From: Pelagicoccus sp. SDUM812005 | GTDB lineage: Bacteria > Verrucomicrobiota > Verrucomicrobiia > Opitutales > Opitutaceae | NCBI RefSeq assembly: GCF_031127875.1 | Contig: NZ_JARXIA010000031.1 | Span: forward strand, 1 to 48,147 | Length of the DNA: 48,147 nucleotides | Direction: 5' to 3' | Shown here: one piece after another, positions 1 through 8,513 of the stretch | Position numbering within the stretch: the first letter of the stretch is position 1 | Layout of the letters: the number at the start of each line of letters is the position of its first letter | Notes under the pieces: model-generated | Database searches by the model: none | What the model was told of the DNA's origin: nothing | Seen by the model: only the letters and a program-made list of their open reading frames with translations | Made by a program: the position numbers and the translations under genes

Positions 1-216
1 TACGCGACCCCTGCCGGAGCAGGAGCTCAGAGCTCTGACCCCAGCCAACTGGAAGAAGTCAAGATCGGCCTAGGGGCAGATTTTGCACCGCTTACCAAGC
101 ATGGTACGCGGCCAGCGGAAGAGCAGGAGAGTGGGAGCAACAATCTCCTTATCCACCTATTGATCGCTTGCATCCTTACGCGTGCGTTTGTGCTGATCAT
201 GGTCAAGAAACGCTAA
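1..216 (+). CDS. C-terminal part of an unidentified membrane-anchored protein (5' end outside window)
   Basis: Frame 1 is open from the first base to a TAA at 214-216, giving 71 residues of a longer protein. The first 45 or so residues are polar and rich in Glu, Ser and Gly. The last 25 residues form one hydrophobic segment (LLIHLLIACILTRAFVLIM) followed by the basic end VKKR, as in a C-terminal membrane anchor with the basic tail in the cytoplasm. I cannot identify the family from this tail. That it is a real gene end is supported by a perfect 10-bp stem-loop terminator 18 bases after the stop. Confidence 0.6.
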   Translation, partial: YATPAGAGAQSSDPSQLEEVKIGLGADFAPLTKHGTRPAEEQESGSNNLLIHLLIACILTRAFVLIMVKKR

Positions 217-585
217 TTCATTACGGTCTTGCCGAAGCCCCTCCCCAAAAACGAGGGGCTTCTTGCTCTCAAGCGACGAGCACACTCGCACAACACTTAG
301 AGCTGGGACATAAGATGGGTTCTCTCCACAATTGACAACACGCTATTAAATGAAGCTAACACGCCAACCGGTTAGCGAACTATGTAGCAACTCCGAGGTC
401 TGTCTTCCCTTATTCTTTGTCAGGGTATCTGGAGAAGGATTGAAGGCCGTGGGGGCCTCGGCTGAGGAAGCTAAAGGTTGTTGGTGAATGTCTGGGGAGC
501 TCGGGGAGATGTTGCGTCCCTCTACCTCGATTTGCGGGCGATCTTGGTTTTGACGCGGGCGGAGGCGTCGCGCTAGTTCTGGACG
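217..585. other. Gene-free stretch between the first terminator and rarA
   Basis: Apart from the terminator I see no coding sequence. A TTGACA hexamer at 332-337 could be a -35 element, but nothing close to TATAAT stands at 16-18 bases from it. Long leftward frames here are shadows of rarA. A GGAGG at 561-565 is rather far from the rarA ATG. Confidence 0.4.
234..265 (+). terminator. Rho-independent-like terminator of the truncated first gene
   Basis: A perfect 10-bp stem (GAAGCCCCTC at 234-243 pairing with GAGGGGCTTC at 253-262) encloses a 9-base loop and is followed by a short, impure T-rich tail. It lies 18 bases past the stop of the partial gene. Confidence 0.75.
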
Positions 586-1947
586 ATGGATGATCAGGCA
601 AATTTGTTTGGCGGGGAGGAAGAGGTGTCGTTGCGGGAGGAGAGCAAGGATACGAGCTCGAGCAAGCGTCAGCCTTTGGCGGCTCGCTTGCGACCGCGTT
701 CCCTGAGCGAAGTGGTGGGGCAGGAGCACATCTTGGCGCCGGGCAAGTTGCTGCCGCGCCTGGTGGAGGCGAACACTTTTGGCAGCTTGCTTTTCTACGG
801 GCCTCCGGGCTGCGGCAAGACGAGCATGGCGGAGGCGATCGCGGGGGAGACCAAGAGCCGCTTCGTGCGGATCAACGCGGTGATGTCCAACGTGGCGGAG
901 CTGCGGGAAATCCTGTCGATCGCTCGCCGTATGGAGGATAAGGATACGGTGCTTTTCATCGACGAGATCCATCGTTTCAACAAGTCGCAGCAGGACTTGC
1001 TGTTGCCGGACGTGGAGGCGGGCAACATTCGCTTGATTGGGGCCACGACCCATAATCCGGGCTTTTATGTGAACGCTCCGCTGCTTAGCCGCAGCCATTT
1101 GTTTCGCTTGAATCCCCATACGGTGGATACGACGGCGTCGACCTTGCAGCGCGCGTTGGAGGATGCGGAGCGCGGTTTGGGCGAGCGGAAGCATACGGCG
1201 GAGGAGGGGGTGCTGCGCGGCTTGGCCAAGCTGTGCGACGGGGACTTGCGGCGGGCCTTGAACGCTTTGGAGGTGATCGCCATGGGCTTGGACGAGGGCG
1301 GCGCGATCACGGAGGAGGCGATTGGCGTATTCGCTGCGGAACGACAGATCCGCTACGATGCGGACGAGGACGAGCACTACGATACGATTTCGGCGTTCAT
1401 CAAGAGCATGCGGGGCGGCAATCCGGATGCGGCCTTGTACTGGCTGGCCAAGATGTTGGCGGGCGGGGAGGACCCGCGTTTTATCGCGCGGCGCTTGGTG
1501 ATCTTCGCCTCGGAGGACGTGGGGCTGGCGGATTCGCAGGCCTTGCCGCTGGCGGTGGCGACGCAGCAGGCTTGCGAGTTCGTGGGCATGCCGGAGTGTC
1601 GCATCAACTTGGGGCATTGCGTGAGCTACCTGGCGGCGGCGCCGAAAAGCAATTCGGCGTATACGGCGATCAACGCGGCTCTGGCTTCGATCAAGCAGGG
1701 GCCGCTGCAGGAGGTGCCGCTTTGGCTGCGGGACAGCGGGGGCAAGGCCTCGAAGCAGCTGGGCAACGCCCAGGACTACGAGTACAGCCACAGCTTTCCG
1801 GAGAACATTTCGGGGCAGGAGTTCATGGAAAAGCCGATTCGGTTTTTGGAGCCGAAGAGCGTGGGCGAGGAGACGGAGATCGCGAAGCGTCTGGCTCGCT
1901 GGGAAAAGCTGAAGGCGGAGCGGCGGAAGAAGGGAGAGGTTCGGTGA
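586..1947 (+). CDS. rarA: Replication-associated recombination protein RarA (MgsA/WRNIP1-type AAA+ ATPase)
   Basis: The 453-residue product is a clamp-loader-like AAA+ ATPase acting at stalled replication forks in the cytoplasm. Walker A is GPPGCGKT at residues 72-79, Walker B is VLFIDEIH around 122-129, sensor 1 is GATTHNP at 152-158 and the arginine finger lies in LLSRS near 166-170. The C-terminal half carries the family's tetramerisation region (LAKMLAGGEDPRFIARRL and the later SYLAAAPKSN stretch). Length and order of motifs are normal for the family. The ATG at 586 gives an N-terminus of usual length; the Shine-Dalgarno is poor. It stands alone, with interspersed repeats directly downstream. 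The identification is firm; the physiological role is taken from homologues. Confidence 0.95.
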   Translation: MDDQANLFGGEEEVSLREESKDTSSSKRQPLAARLRPRSLSEVVGQEHILAPGKLLPRLVEANTFGSLLFYGPPGCGKTSMAEAIAGETKSRFVRINAVMSNVAELREILSIARRMEDKDTVLFIDEIHRFNKSQQDLLLPDVEAGNIRLIGATTHNPGFYVNAPLLSRSHLFRLNPHTVDTTASTLQRALEDAERGLGERKHTAEEGVLRGLAKLCDGDLRRALNALEVIAMGLDEGGAITEEAIGVFAAERQIRYDADEDEHYDTISAFIKSMRGGNPDAALYWLAKMLAGGEDPRFIARRLVIFASEDVGLADSQALPLAVATQQACEFVGMPECRINLGHCVSYLAAAPKSNSAYTAINAALASIKQGPLQEVPLWLRDSGGKASKQLGNAQDYEYSHSFPENISGQEFMEKPIRFLEPKSVGEETEIAKRLARWEKLKAERRKKGEVR

Positions 1948-1974
1948 CGAGGGACAGCGGATGTTGTTCTTTTT

Positions 1975-2008
1975 TGCCCACGAAGGACACGAAGGTTCAC
2001 TAAGTGGG
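1975..2008. repeat. Interspersed repeat, family D (CACGAAGG phrase), copy 1
   Basis: A run of near-repeats of CACGAAGGA with a period of 9-10 bases, introduced by TGCCCA. Related copies lie at 21782, 26389 (inside dnaE2) and 27194. Confidence 0.75.
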
Positions 2009-2063
2009 TTTGCTTGTTCTTTTGTTTAATTGTGAGAGGGGCGGAGATTGGGGGGTGGGGAAA

Positions 2064-2090
2064 TCGCGTGACTAGCACGCTCCCACGAAA
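2064..2090. repeat. Interspersed repeat, family C, internally deleted copy
   Basis: ATCGCGTGACT joined to AGCACGCTCCCACGAAAG. Both parts match the ends of the longer family C copy inside dnaE2 (24166-24230), with about 35 central bases missing. Confidence 0.65.
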
Positions 2091-2188
2091 GAACAGTTTG
2101 ATCGCGGCACAAGGCGACTTCCCGCAATGAAGGTTGCTCGGGATTTCGGGATTGGAATCTTGGGTGAGTTGGGTGAGTTTGTGGAGCT

Positions 2189-2665
2189 ATGATCGTAGAC
2201 CACATCGACAATTGGAATCGGTACTCGCTGGGCGAGGCTTGGGAAAAGGCCTTTGGCTTTTTGGAATCTCTCTCTGCGGATGCGGAGGAGAAGGAGTATC
2301 CAATCGATGGGGACGCGATCTTTGCTCGCGTGATGAGCTACGCCACGGAGAAAGAATCGAAGCCGGGCAAGATCTTGGAGGCGCATCGCAAGTACGCCGA
2401 TATCCAGATGGCCATGATCGATTCGGAGCGGATCGGGGTGTACCCGACGCATTCGCTCGAAAGCAAGGGTCCGTATGCGGACGATCGCGACGTGGAGTTT
2501 TTTGAATACAAGGAGCCGGCTCAGCTGCAGCTGTCGATGTATCCGGGTACCTTTGCCTTGCTGCTGCCGCAGGACGCTCACATGCCGGGCTTGTTCACGG
2601 AAGCGGAGGGAGCGATGGTGAAAAAGGTGGTGGTGAAGGTGCTGCTGGAGCGCTTGAAGCTTTAG
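2189..2665 (+). CDS. YhcH/YjgK/YiaL family protein (DUF386)
   Basis: A 158-residue protein of the YhcH/YjgK/YiaL fold (cupin-like beta barrel). It starts with the family's typical MIVDHI and carries the expected conserved points: the EAHRKYADIQ segment near residues 83-92 and the PGTFALLLPQDAHMPGL segment near 119-135, whose histidines are the likely metal ligands. Members act on sugars, for example E. coli NanQ as an N-acetylneuraminate anomerase and others attached to beta-galactosidases. No sugar-catabolic genes adjoin it here, so the substrate is unknown. It is monocistronic, between two repeat-bearing spacers. Family assignment is confident, substrate is not. Confidence 0.9.
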   Translation: MIVDHIDNWNRYSLGEAWEKAFGFLESLSADAEEKEYPIDGDAIFARVMSYATEKESKPGKILEAHRKYADIQMAMIDSERIGVYPTHSLESKGPYADDRDVEFFEYKEPAQLQLSMYPGTFALLLPQDAHMPGLFTEAEGAMVKKVVVKVLLERLKL

Positions 2666-2702
2666 TGGCGATGCCTTGGCGGGGGGCGCCTGGCGGGCGT
2701 TT

Positions 2703-2797
2703 GATCCTGCAACGCGGTCGCGGGCTTCCGCCTACGCTGAAGCTCCTTCCTTCGCTTTTCGCCAAGGCTTCGGCGGACGGGGGAGCTCCGCGCTACG
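2703..2797. repeat. Interspersed repeat, family B (GATCCTGCAACGCGGTCG ... GCGCTACG), longest copy
   Basis: Shares GATCCTGCA-CG-GGTCGCGGGCTTCC, TTCGCCAAGGCTTCGGCGGA and the closing GCTACG with the copy at 27353-27414. Shorter forms lie at 22080, 28243 and 29525. It contains an internal duplication-like stretch (GCTGAAGCTCC and GGAGCTCCGCGC). Confidence 0.75.
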
Positions 2798-2847
2798 TTT
2801 TAGAGCGTTTTTCGTTTAGTTAGTCGTACTGTGTGATGAGGGAGACG

Positions 2848-2873
2848 CGGCGTGCCCGGCGGTCCCGCCCTAC
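2848..2873. repeat. GC-rich REP-like element, family G, copy 1
   Basis: GGCGTGCCCGGCGGTCCCGC ending CCTACC, with hairpin potential. A similar element ending CCCACCCTAC lies at 31406-31430. Confidence 0.4.
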
Positions 2874-2902
2874 CTTATGCGAATGATCAAACGAAAAATT
2901 CT

Positions 2903-3649
2903 CTAGTTGGCTCCGAAGTCGGAGTAGCGGAAGAGGTGCAGGTGGGAGCGTTCGTCGTGCTTGCTGGAGCAGATCTTCTGGTAGTAGTGGGGCAGGCCGG
3001 GGAGGTTGACGTTGGTGGATTGCGTTCGCACCAGCAGGAAGGTCGGCTTGTAGCGGTCGAAGTCCATGCCGTCGAGGGCGCGGTCTTCGTAGCCGGTGAG
3101 GTTGAAGACCATGAGTTCGAATTGCTTGTCGAAGTTGGCTCGGTCGAGGATGCCGGCGATGGAGTTGGTGCTGACGTAGTGGACTTTCTTGGGCTTGGCC
3201 TGGCCGGGAATGGGGGCTGCGATGGGGCGGCCCTGGAGGCGCTCCTCGGCTTCTTGGATCAAGGTCTTGCGCACGGAGGCGGCGGGCGGCTTGCCGACGA
3301 TTTCGATATAGGAGTCGCGCAGGAGCTTTTCGGAGGCGGCGACGTTGAGGGTGACGGAGGTTTTGCGGTTCTTGCGGCAGCGTTGGAAGAGGTGGGGCCA
3401 GGGCTCGATGAGCAGGCCTTTCCAGTCGAGGGCCTTTTCGAGGTAGGGGGTGAGGGAACCTTTGAGGCCGTCGCGAGCGCCGATTTCCACGAATTTGCCG
3501 CCGGGGGAGTCGAGGTGGGGGAGGATGCTGTCCACGTGGGGACGCAGGGCTCCCAGGGTGAAGGCCCGGTGGTAGGCTCGGGTCAGGAAGTTTTTTCGTT
3601 TGGTCTGTTGCTTGCTTGCCACGGTCGAGGTGTTCTCTTGTTTGCTCAT
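2903..3649 (-). CDS. FkbM-family SAM-dependent methyltransferase
   Basis: A 248-residue protein whose centre reads as an FkbM-type methyltransferase: motif I FVEIGARDG at residues 53-61, then the acidic post-motif LLIEPWP at 79-85, and the following NVAAS at 102-106, as in FkbM and related O-methyltransferases. The first 20 residues are polar and low in complexity (Ser, Thr, Lys, Gln), with no signal peptide. Such enzymes commonly methylate hydroxyls of glycans or secondary metabolites, but no glycan cluster is nearby, so the acceptor is unknown. It is flanked on both sides by non-coding DNA and seems monocistronic. Confidence 0.8.
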   Translation of the reverse strand: MSKQENTSTVASKQQTKRKNFLTRAYHRAFTLGALRPHVDSILPHLDSPGGKFVEIGARDGLKGSLTPYLEKALDWKGLLIEPWPHLFQRCRKNRKTSVTLNVAASEKLLRDSYIEIVGKPPAASVRKTLIQEAEERLQGRPIAAPIPGQAKPKKVHYVSTNSIAGILDRANFDKQFELMVFNLTGYEDRALDGMDFDRYKPTFLLVRTQSTNVNLPGLPHYYQKICSSKHDERSHLHLFRYSDFGAN

Positions 3650-3983
3650 TCGACTGAACGGGGCGTCGGTTAAGCCGGAATGCGGGAAAAGCGCCTAACG
3701 GGGCGGTTTTCGGGCTAGGAAGCGCACTCTAGGGGATTAGAGAAGGCCCTTTTCGCGTTTGAGCCCGATTTACAGCAGGCGGGCGGGCGCGCTATTCTTG
3801 GCGGCGCAGGGTCGGTGGGAGCCGTCGCTGACTTTTAGAAGAAGAGAATTTCTCCAAGCAACAGTGGAACCCGTAGCCGAGAGGCTGCGGGTTCTTTGCG
3901 TGTGGAGGGGAAAAAAGGGGTGGGGACGTTTTCTGTGAAAACTGGGGGTTGGCGCTAGGCTGCGAGGGGGCGCCAGCGGGGAG
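3650..3983. other. Gene-free stretch between the methyltransferase and TonB-receptor genes, with a stem-loop
   Basis: No convincing gene. It holds a 12-bp stem at 3867-3894 (GAACCCGTAGCC pairing with GGCTGCGGGTTC, one G-T pair) closed by a GAGA tetraloop, which may act as terminator for the TonB-receptor gene read leftwards, although no T tract follows on that strand. The A/T-rich part around 3735-3750 could hold the methyltransferase promoter, but I see no clear boxes. Confidence 0.45.
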
Positions 3984-6014
3984 CTACCATTCGAAGCTGT
4001 AGTCGAGGCTGAGGCTGCGGCCGGGGTTGGGAACGCCGCCGAGGATGATGGATTGGCTGGCGGTGTAGTATTCTTCGTCGAAGGCGTTGGTAAGGCGGAG
4101 GCTTGCGGTGTGGCCGGTGGCGATTTGGTAGCTGAGTTTGGCGTTCGCGGTCCAGTATGCGGGGAGCTTCTGGAGCTGGCTGGGGTCTGGCGTGGGGGTG
4201 CGTTGGCTGGAGTGGTAGAGGGCGCTGGCGTTGAAGTTCCAGCGGTCGGAGCTTTGGTTGATGGAGAGGGCGGCGAGCGATCGGGAGTCTCGGAAGCTGC
4301 TTTGCGGGAGGTCGAAGAAGTGGGTGGCACTGAGGCGGAGCTTCGTTTGCTCGCCGAGCTGGAGGATCATTTCCGCTTCGAGCCCGCTGCTGCTTTCTTG
4401 GGGCGCGTTTTGGAAGGTGCGCAGGTCGTTCACGAAGGCTTGCACGATGGAGTCGCGAAAGGTGTTTTCGAAGAGGCTGACGCTGGCGTAGAGCTCGCTC
4501 CAGTTTCCGCCGAAGACGAGTTCGGTGGTGGTCACGGTCTCGGGCTTGAGGGATGGGTTTCCGACTTGTAGGTTATTTGTCGATACGCTGCGTTCGGACA
4601 GGGCCGGGGCTCGGTAGGACTCTCCCCAGATGAGCTTTAGGAAGGCGGTATCGAAGAGGGGATGTACGTAGGCGATGCGGGGGCTGAGGCGGCTGGAGGC
4701 GTAGGAGAAGGTGTCGTAGCGGAGGCCGAGGGTGAGGGTGTCGTCGTCGAACCTGTTCTCGAATTGGAAGTAGGCTCCGAAGATGTCGTCGCTTTGTTTG
4801 GTGGTGGGGCCGGTGGGGCGGAATTCGCCCGCGAAGTAGGTAACGGGGAATTGGGATTGGGCGAGGGCGTTGAGATCGTAGTTGGCGAGCAGTGGGCTTG
4901 GCTCGAGCTCGGGGCTTCTGTATTCGATTCCGAATACGATGTCGTAGCTTGCGGAGGAGCGGTAGCTGCCGTCGAGCTTGAGCCAGGGCTCGTATTCGAC
5001 GACGTCGGCGCGGAGGAGGACGGGGGTGTCGCTGCTGGGTTGGCTGATGGGGGCGAGGGCGCCGATGGGGCTGGTTTGGGCTTGGATGGTGAATTGGCGT
5101 CGTTTGATTCCGCCGGAGAGGTCGAGGCTTGCTAAGGCGTCGTGCTCGAGCGAGTGGGTGAAGGCGAGCTGGGAGAATTGGTTGCGGGATTGGTTGTACT
5201 GGGGGCTTAGGTTGCCGAGCACGAGGTAGGCGTCGCTTTCGCGGTCGGTGTGGAGGAGGGAGAGGGCGCTGCGCTCCGACGAGAGCCTCAGGTCGAGGTC
5301 GAGCTTTTGGTAGGGGGCGCGGGCGGAGGCCTCGCTTTGGGCGAAAGTGTCGTAGACGCGGAGCTTTTCTCCGTGGCTCTCTTCGCGGCGGGCGTGGACG
5401 TCGATGGCGAGGCCGTGGCGGTTGCTTTGGGAGAAGTTCGCTTCGGCGGCGATGGTTTGGTGGGAGCCGTAGGAGATGCGCAGGTCGTTTCTTTGTCTGC
5501 GACTGGTGAGGTTGATGACTCCGAGGAACGCGTTCGATCCGTAGAGGGCGGAGGCGGGGCCGCGCAGGAATTCGACGGTTTCGATATTTGCGAGCGAGAG
5601 GCTGGGGATGCTGGTCGATTGTCCGCCGGAGACCGCGTTGTCGATCCTGCGTCCGTCGAGCAGGACGATGACTTCGGTGGTCGAGGTGCCGATGGCTCTT
5701 CCCCTGGCGGAGTAGGGGGTGCCGAGGGAGCTGTCGCCGCGTTTGGCGGACTGGTAGCCCGGGGCGAAGTTGACGAGCTCCTCGAGGCTGGAGACTCCTA
5801 GGTTTTGGATTTCGCCGGCGGTGAAGACGGTGACGGATCCGGGGGTGGAGTTCAGCTTTTTAGGGGAGATGCTTGCCGAGACGACTTCGATCTCGAGCAG
5901 TTCGTCGAGGGAGAGTTCGAAAAGGTCGGCCGCTTGCTTTGCTGAGGTCGTGGCGACGCTTGCGACCGAGAGGGAGAGGCTCGCGCCGGCCAGAAGGTTT
6001 CGGATGGGGGACAT
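3984..6014 (-). CDS. TonB-dependent outer-membrane receptor
   Basis: A 676-residue protein with an N-terminal signal-like segment (residues 6-25, Ala/Ser/Leu rich). A plug domain follows at about residues 45-170, with VTVFTAGEIQNLGVSSLEEL, then VIVLLDGRRI and VEFLRGPASALYGSNAFLGVINL, the standard TonB plug motifs. The rest, to the end, is alternating-hydrophobicity beta-barrel sequence with an aromatic C-terminus (LDYSFEW). Such receptors import iron chelates, cobalamin or oligosaccharides with energy from TonB. The acidic DLFELSLDELLEIEV stretch before the plug resembles the segment found in many catecholate and cobalamin-type receptors. No TonB, ABC transporter or substrate enzyme adjoins it, so the ligand is unknown. 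The FN3 gene lies about 100 bases upstream on the same strand. Confidence 0.93.
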   Translation of the reverse strand: MSPIRNLLAGASLSLSVASVATTSAKQAADLFELSLDELLEIEVVSASISPKKLNSTPGSVTVFTAGEIQNLGVSSLEELVNFAPGYQSAKRGDSSLGTPYSARGRAIGTSTTEVIVLLDGRRIDNAVSGGQSTSIPSLSLANIETVEFLRGPASALYGSNAFLGVINLTSRRQRNDLRISYGSHQTIAAEANFSQSNRHGLAIDVHARREESHGEKLRVYDTFAQSEASARAPYQKLDLDLRLSSERSALSLLHTDRESDAYLVLGNLSPQYNQSRNQFSQLAFTHSLEHDALASLDLSGGIKRRQFTIQAQTSPIGALAPISQPSSDTPVLLRADVVEYEPWLKLDGSYRSSASYDIVFGIEYRSPELEPSPLLANYDLNALAQSQFPVTYFAGEFRPTGPTTKQSDDIFGAYFQFENRFDDDTLTLGLRYDTFSYASSRLSPRIAYVHPLFDTAFLKLIWGESYRAPALSERSVSTNNLQVGNPSLKPETVTTTELVFGGNWSELYASVSLFENTFRDSIVQAFVNDLRTFQNAPQESSSGLEAEMILQLGEQTKLRLSATHFFDLPQSSFRDSRSLAALSINQSSDRWNFNASALYHSSQRTPTPDPSQLQKLPAYWTANAKLSYQIATGHTASLRLTNAFDEEYYTASQSIILGGVPNPGRSLSLDYSFEW

Positions 6015-6117
6015 GTCCTATGAGTTGGGCCTACTTGCTCAGTGGGGAGCAGGTGTAACCCTAGTCAAATTTGACGTGATTTCAACGCGTCTGGTTCGGT
6101 CTGCCGAGACGGTGGGC

Positions 6118-6927
6118 TCAGTGGCTCTGTTGGGATGCCAAGGAGACTTTGAGGCGATAGAAGCGAGTTTGGCCGTCTCGGGGAAGTTCGATCGCCTCCC
6201 AGCGGTGCAGGGAGCTTTCCCGGGTCACGGTTTTCTTGAGTGGGAGGTTGCTCCAGGTCTTGAAGTCGGAGGAGCCCTGCAGGGTGGTTTCGACTCCGAC
6301 GGAATACTTGAAGACGGCTCGCTCGATGCAGGGGACCTTGCTTCCGTCGATCACGGTGTAGGAAGGCTTGGCGAGCAGGGTGTAGTCGGGGGCGAAGGGG
6401 TTGATGCCGTGGGCGTAGCAGAGCAGGTTGGGGATTTGGGAGCCGCTGAGCGTTTCCTGAGGGGCGAGGCCTGCCACGGAGACTTTTGGGGTCGTGTCGG
6501 CCGCGAGGCTTAGGATCTCGGCGGGCGGAGGTGGAAGCGGAAGGTCGAGAGGGATTTGCTCGCTGAGAAATTGAGCGATCCAGTCTTCGTACTTGATGAG
6601 GATCGGTAGCTCGAAAAGGGAAATGTTGGTGTAGCCCGATACTCCGAAGGAGTTAAAGGCTTGGACGCGATAGCGATAGCGGACGCCCGCTTGGGTGTCG
6701 GAGTCTTCGAAGGTGGTGGTATTGGCTGGCAGGGTGGCGATTCTTTCGAAGCTGCCTCCGTTTTTGGACCGTTCTATATAGAAGCCGTCTTCGTTGTCGG
6801 AATTGTCCTGCCATGTCAGCTTGGCATTTGCATGCGAGTTTGCGGTGAATGCTAGGAACGCTCCGAACAGGAGCGCGAGCATCACTATACTGTTGCCGGA
6901 GGAGGAACGGCAGGCACGTGAGGACAT
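6118..6927 (-). CDS. Secreted fibronectin type III domain protein
   Basis: The 269-residue product begins with a signal peptide (hydrophobic core VMLALLFGAFLAFTA near residues 14-28, then NSHANA). One FN3 domain follows at about 35-105: LTWQDNSDNEDGFYIERS, then the YRYRVQAFNSFG strand. The C-terminal half, from about 155 (NLLCYAHGINPFAPD) to RFYRLKVSLA, is a beta-rich module that I recognise from the ends of many verrucomicrobial exported proteins. No catalytic motif is visible, so it is probably a cell-surface or secreted binding protein. It shares its strand with the downstream TonB-receptor gene, and co-transcription is possible but unproven. Confidence 0.75.
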   Translation of the reverse strand: MSSRACRSSSGNSIVMLALLFGAFLAFTANSHANAKLTWQDNSDNEDGFYIERSKNGGSFERIATLPANTTTFEDSDTQAGVRYRYRVQAFNSFGVSGYTNISLFELPILIKYEDWIAQFLSEQIPLDLPLPPPPAEILSLAADTTPKVSVAGLAPQETLSGSQIPNLLCYAHGINPFAPDYTLLAKPSYTVIDGSKVPCIERAVFKYSVGVETTLQGSSDFKTWSNLPLKKTVTRESSLHRWEAIELPRDGQTRFYRLKVSLASQQSH

Positions 6928-7208
6928 CGTCTTAATAGGCGATCTAGGAAAAAGGAAGGAAGGCTGACTATAATGGAACGCCTGATGCTTCAGGCAGGGT
7001 GAGAGCTAGTGGCTGCATCGCTCACGTCCACCCCAAAATATCCATTTTCCCGGATAAATTGTATTTTAACTTTCGATACGAGATGTCCTTAGGGGGATCC
7101 TATGCGAGGATTCCCGCAGGTGGACTACGCGGTTCCTGAATGTTTTTTTTCGGAACCTTTCGATGCTTTCGTGGTCGTGCCGTACCCAAGTTATGGGTAC
7201 GGGGATTT
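6928..7208. other. Spacer with three small stem-loops between the FN3 and aminotransferase genes
   Basis: Three hairpins are visible: GCCTGA/TCAGGC with loop TGCT at 6980-6995, GGTTCC/GGAACC around a T8 loop at 7131-7157, and CGTACCCA/TGGGTACG at 7181-7201. The last stands 8 bases from the aminotransferase stop and may be its terminator, though no T tract follows on that strand. The A/T-rich part at 7045-7075 is a plausible promoter region for the FN3 gene. Confidence 0.4.
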
Positions 7209-8399
7209 CTAATCGCGTTCTAGGGCAAGGACTTCCTTCAGCCAAGCGGCGTCGGCGAGGCGGAGAAGCCTTTCTCCGGCGGCGTGCAGGGTCTCTTCTT
7301 TTTTGGCGAAGTGGAAGCGGATGAAGCGATGTTCCGGCTCGCGGAAGAAGCTGGAACCGGGTACTCCGGCCACGCCGACCTTTTTAGCGAACCAGGCAGC
7401 GGCTTCGGTATCGGTGGGAAATCCGAGGGAGGAGATGTCGACCATGACATAGTAGGCCCCTTGGGGCTCGGTGAAGGGGAGTCCGGTTTGGCGGAGGTAG
7501 CTTAGGAAGACGTCCCGCTTGCGCGCGTAGCTCGTTTGCAGTTCCGCGTAGTAGCTGTCGGGCAGTTCCAATCCCGCTACGGCCGCTTCCTGCAGGGGCG
7601 CGGCGGCGCCGACGGTGAGAAAGTCGTGCACCTTGCGGGCTTGGGCGATGACGGTGGCGGAGGCGAGCACGTAGCCAAGGCGCCAGCCGGTGATGGAATA
7701 GGTTTTGGAAAGGGAGTTGCAGGTGATGACGCGTTCGAAAGCGTCGGGCAAGGCGCAGGCGTAGGTGTGGACCTGGGGCTCGTAGACGATGTGTTCGTAG
7801 GGTTCGTCCGTGATGACGTAGGCGTCGTGTTTTTTAGCGAGCTCGAGAATTTCGAGGAGTTCGTCGCGGGTGAAGACTTTACCGGTCGGGTTCGAAGGAT
7901 TGCAAACGATGATGGCCTTGGGCTTTTGCTCGAAGGCGGCTTCGAGCTCTGCGGAGTTGTATCCAAAATTTGGAGCATTGAGAGTGACGTAGATGGGCTC
8001 GGCTCCGGAGAGGATGGCGTCGGCGGCGTAGTTTTCGTAGAAGGGGGAGAAGACGATCACCTTGTCGCCCGGGTTGCAGGCGGTCATCATTGCCACCATC
8101 ATGGCTTCGGTGCTGCCACAGGTGACGACCAGGTGCTGGTCGGGGTCGACGGCGAGGCCGGTGTCGCGATTGATCTTGTTGGCGAGGGCTTTGCGAAAGC
8201 GCGGAGCGCCCCAGGTCACGGCATATTGGTGATGAGGGCCGCGGGTGGCGGTTTCGAGGGCGGCGAGCACTGCTTCGGGGGGATCGAAGTCGGGGAAGCC
8301 TTGGGAGAGGTTGATGGCCCCGCAGCTGTTGGCGAGGCGGGTCATGCTGCGGATAACGGATTCGGAAAACTGGGCGAGGCGGTTAGCGGGAGAGGGCAT
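7209..8399 (-). CDS. Class I/II pyridoxal-phosphate aminotransferase
   Basis: A 396-residue fold-type I PLP enzyme. Visible landmarks are INLSQGFPDFDPPE near residue 29, the phosphate-binding GSTEAMM around 94, CNPSNPTGKVF around 169, DEPYEHIVY near 199 and the PLP lysine in SLSKTYSITGWRLGY around 234. The INLSQGFPDF opening is typical of the subgroup holding kynurenine, glutamine and methionine aminotransferases (YbdL/KAT-like), so transamination of an amino acid such as methionine, glutamine or an aromatic one is likely. The true substrate cannot be read from sequence. It is leftward, with a peroxiredoxin-like gene 114 bases upstream on the same strand. Confidence 0.9.
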   Translation of the reverse strand: MPSPANRLAQFSESVIRSMTRLANSCGAINLSQGFPDFDPPEAVLAALETATRGPHHQYAVTWGAPRFRKALANKINRDTGLAVDPDQHLVVTCGSTEAMMVAMMTACNPGDKVIVFSPFYENYAADAILSGAEPIYVTLNAPNFGYNSAELEAAFEQKPKAIIVCNPSNPTGKVFTRDELLEILELAKKHDAYVITDEPYEHIVYEPQVHTYACALPDAFERVITCNSLSKTYSITGWRLGYVLASATVIAQARKVHDFLTVGAAAPLQEAAVAGLELPDSYYAELQTSYARKRDVFLSYLRQTGLPFTEPQGAYYVMVDISSLGFPTDTEAAAWFAKKVGVAGVPGSSFFREPEHRFIRFHFAKKEETLHAAGERLLRLADAAWLKEVLALERD

Positions 8400-8513
8400 G
8401 GATAAGTGGCGATAGGAAGGTTTGTGCTATCACGCGACTTATGGGGAGGATTTGCGGGAGGTCGAGGCTGGGATTGATCGCCGGATCCCGGGGAGCGGCG
8501 AGAGCCCGATGCC

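Noticed and set aside
346-1791. Long leftward open frame of 481 codons opposite rarA
   Set aside because: Arg/His/Pro-rich shadow of a GC-rich gene; rarA is intact on the other strand.
3700-3980. Cobalamin riboswitch for the TonB-receptor gene
   Set aside because: A CCACTG-like word and stems exist, but the region is downstream of the gene and the B12-box order is wrong.
7000-7070. Structured RNA or riboswitch upstream of the FN3 gene
   Set aside because: Small stems exist, but no known riboswitch core is seen and none is supported by conservation.
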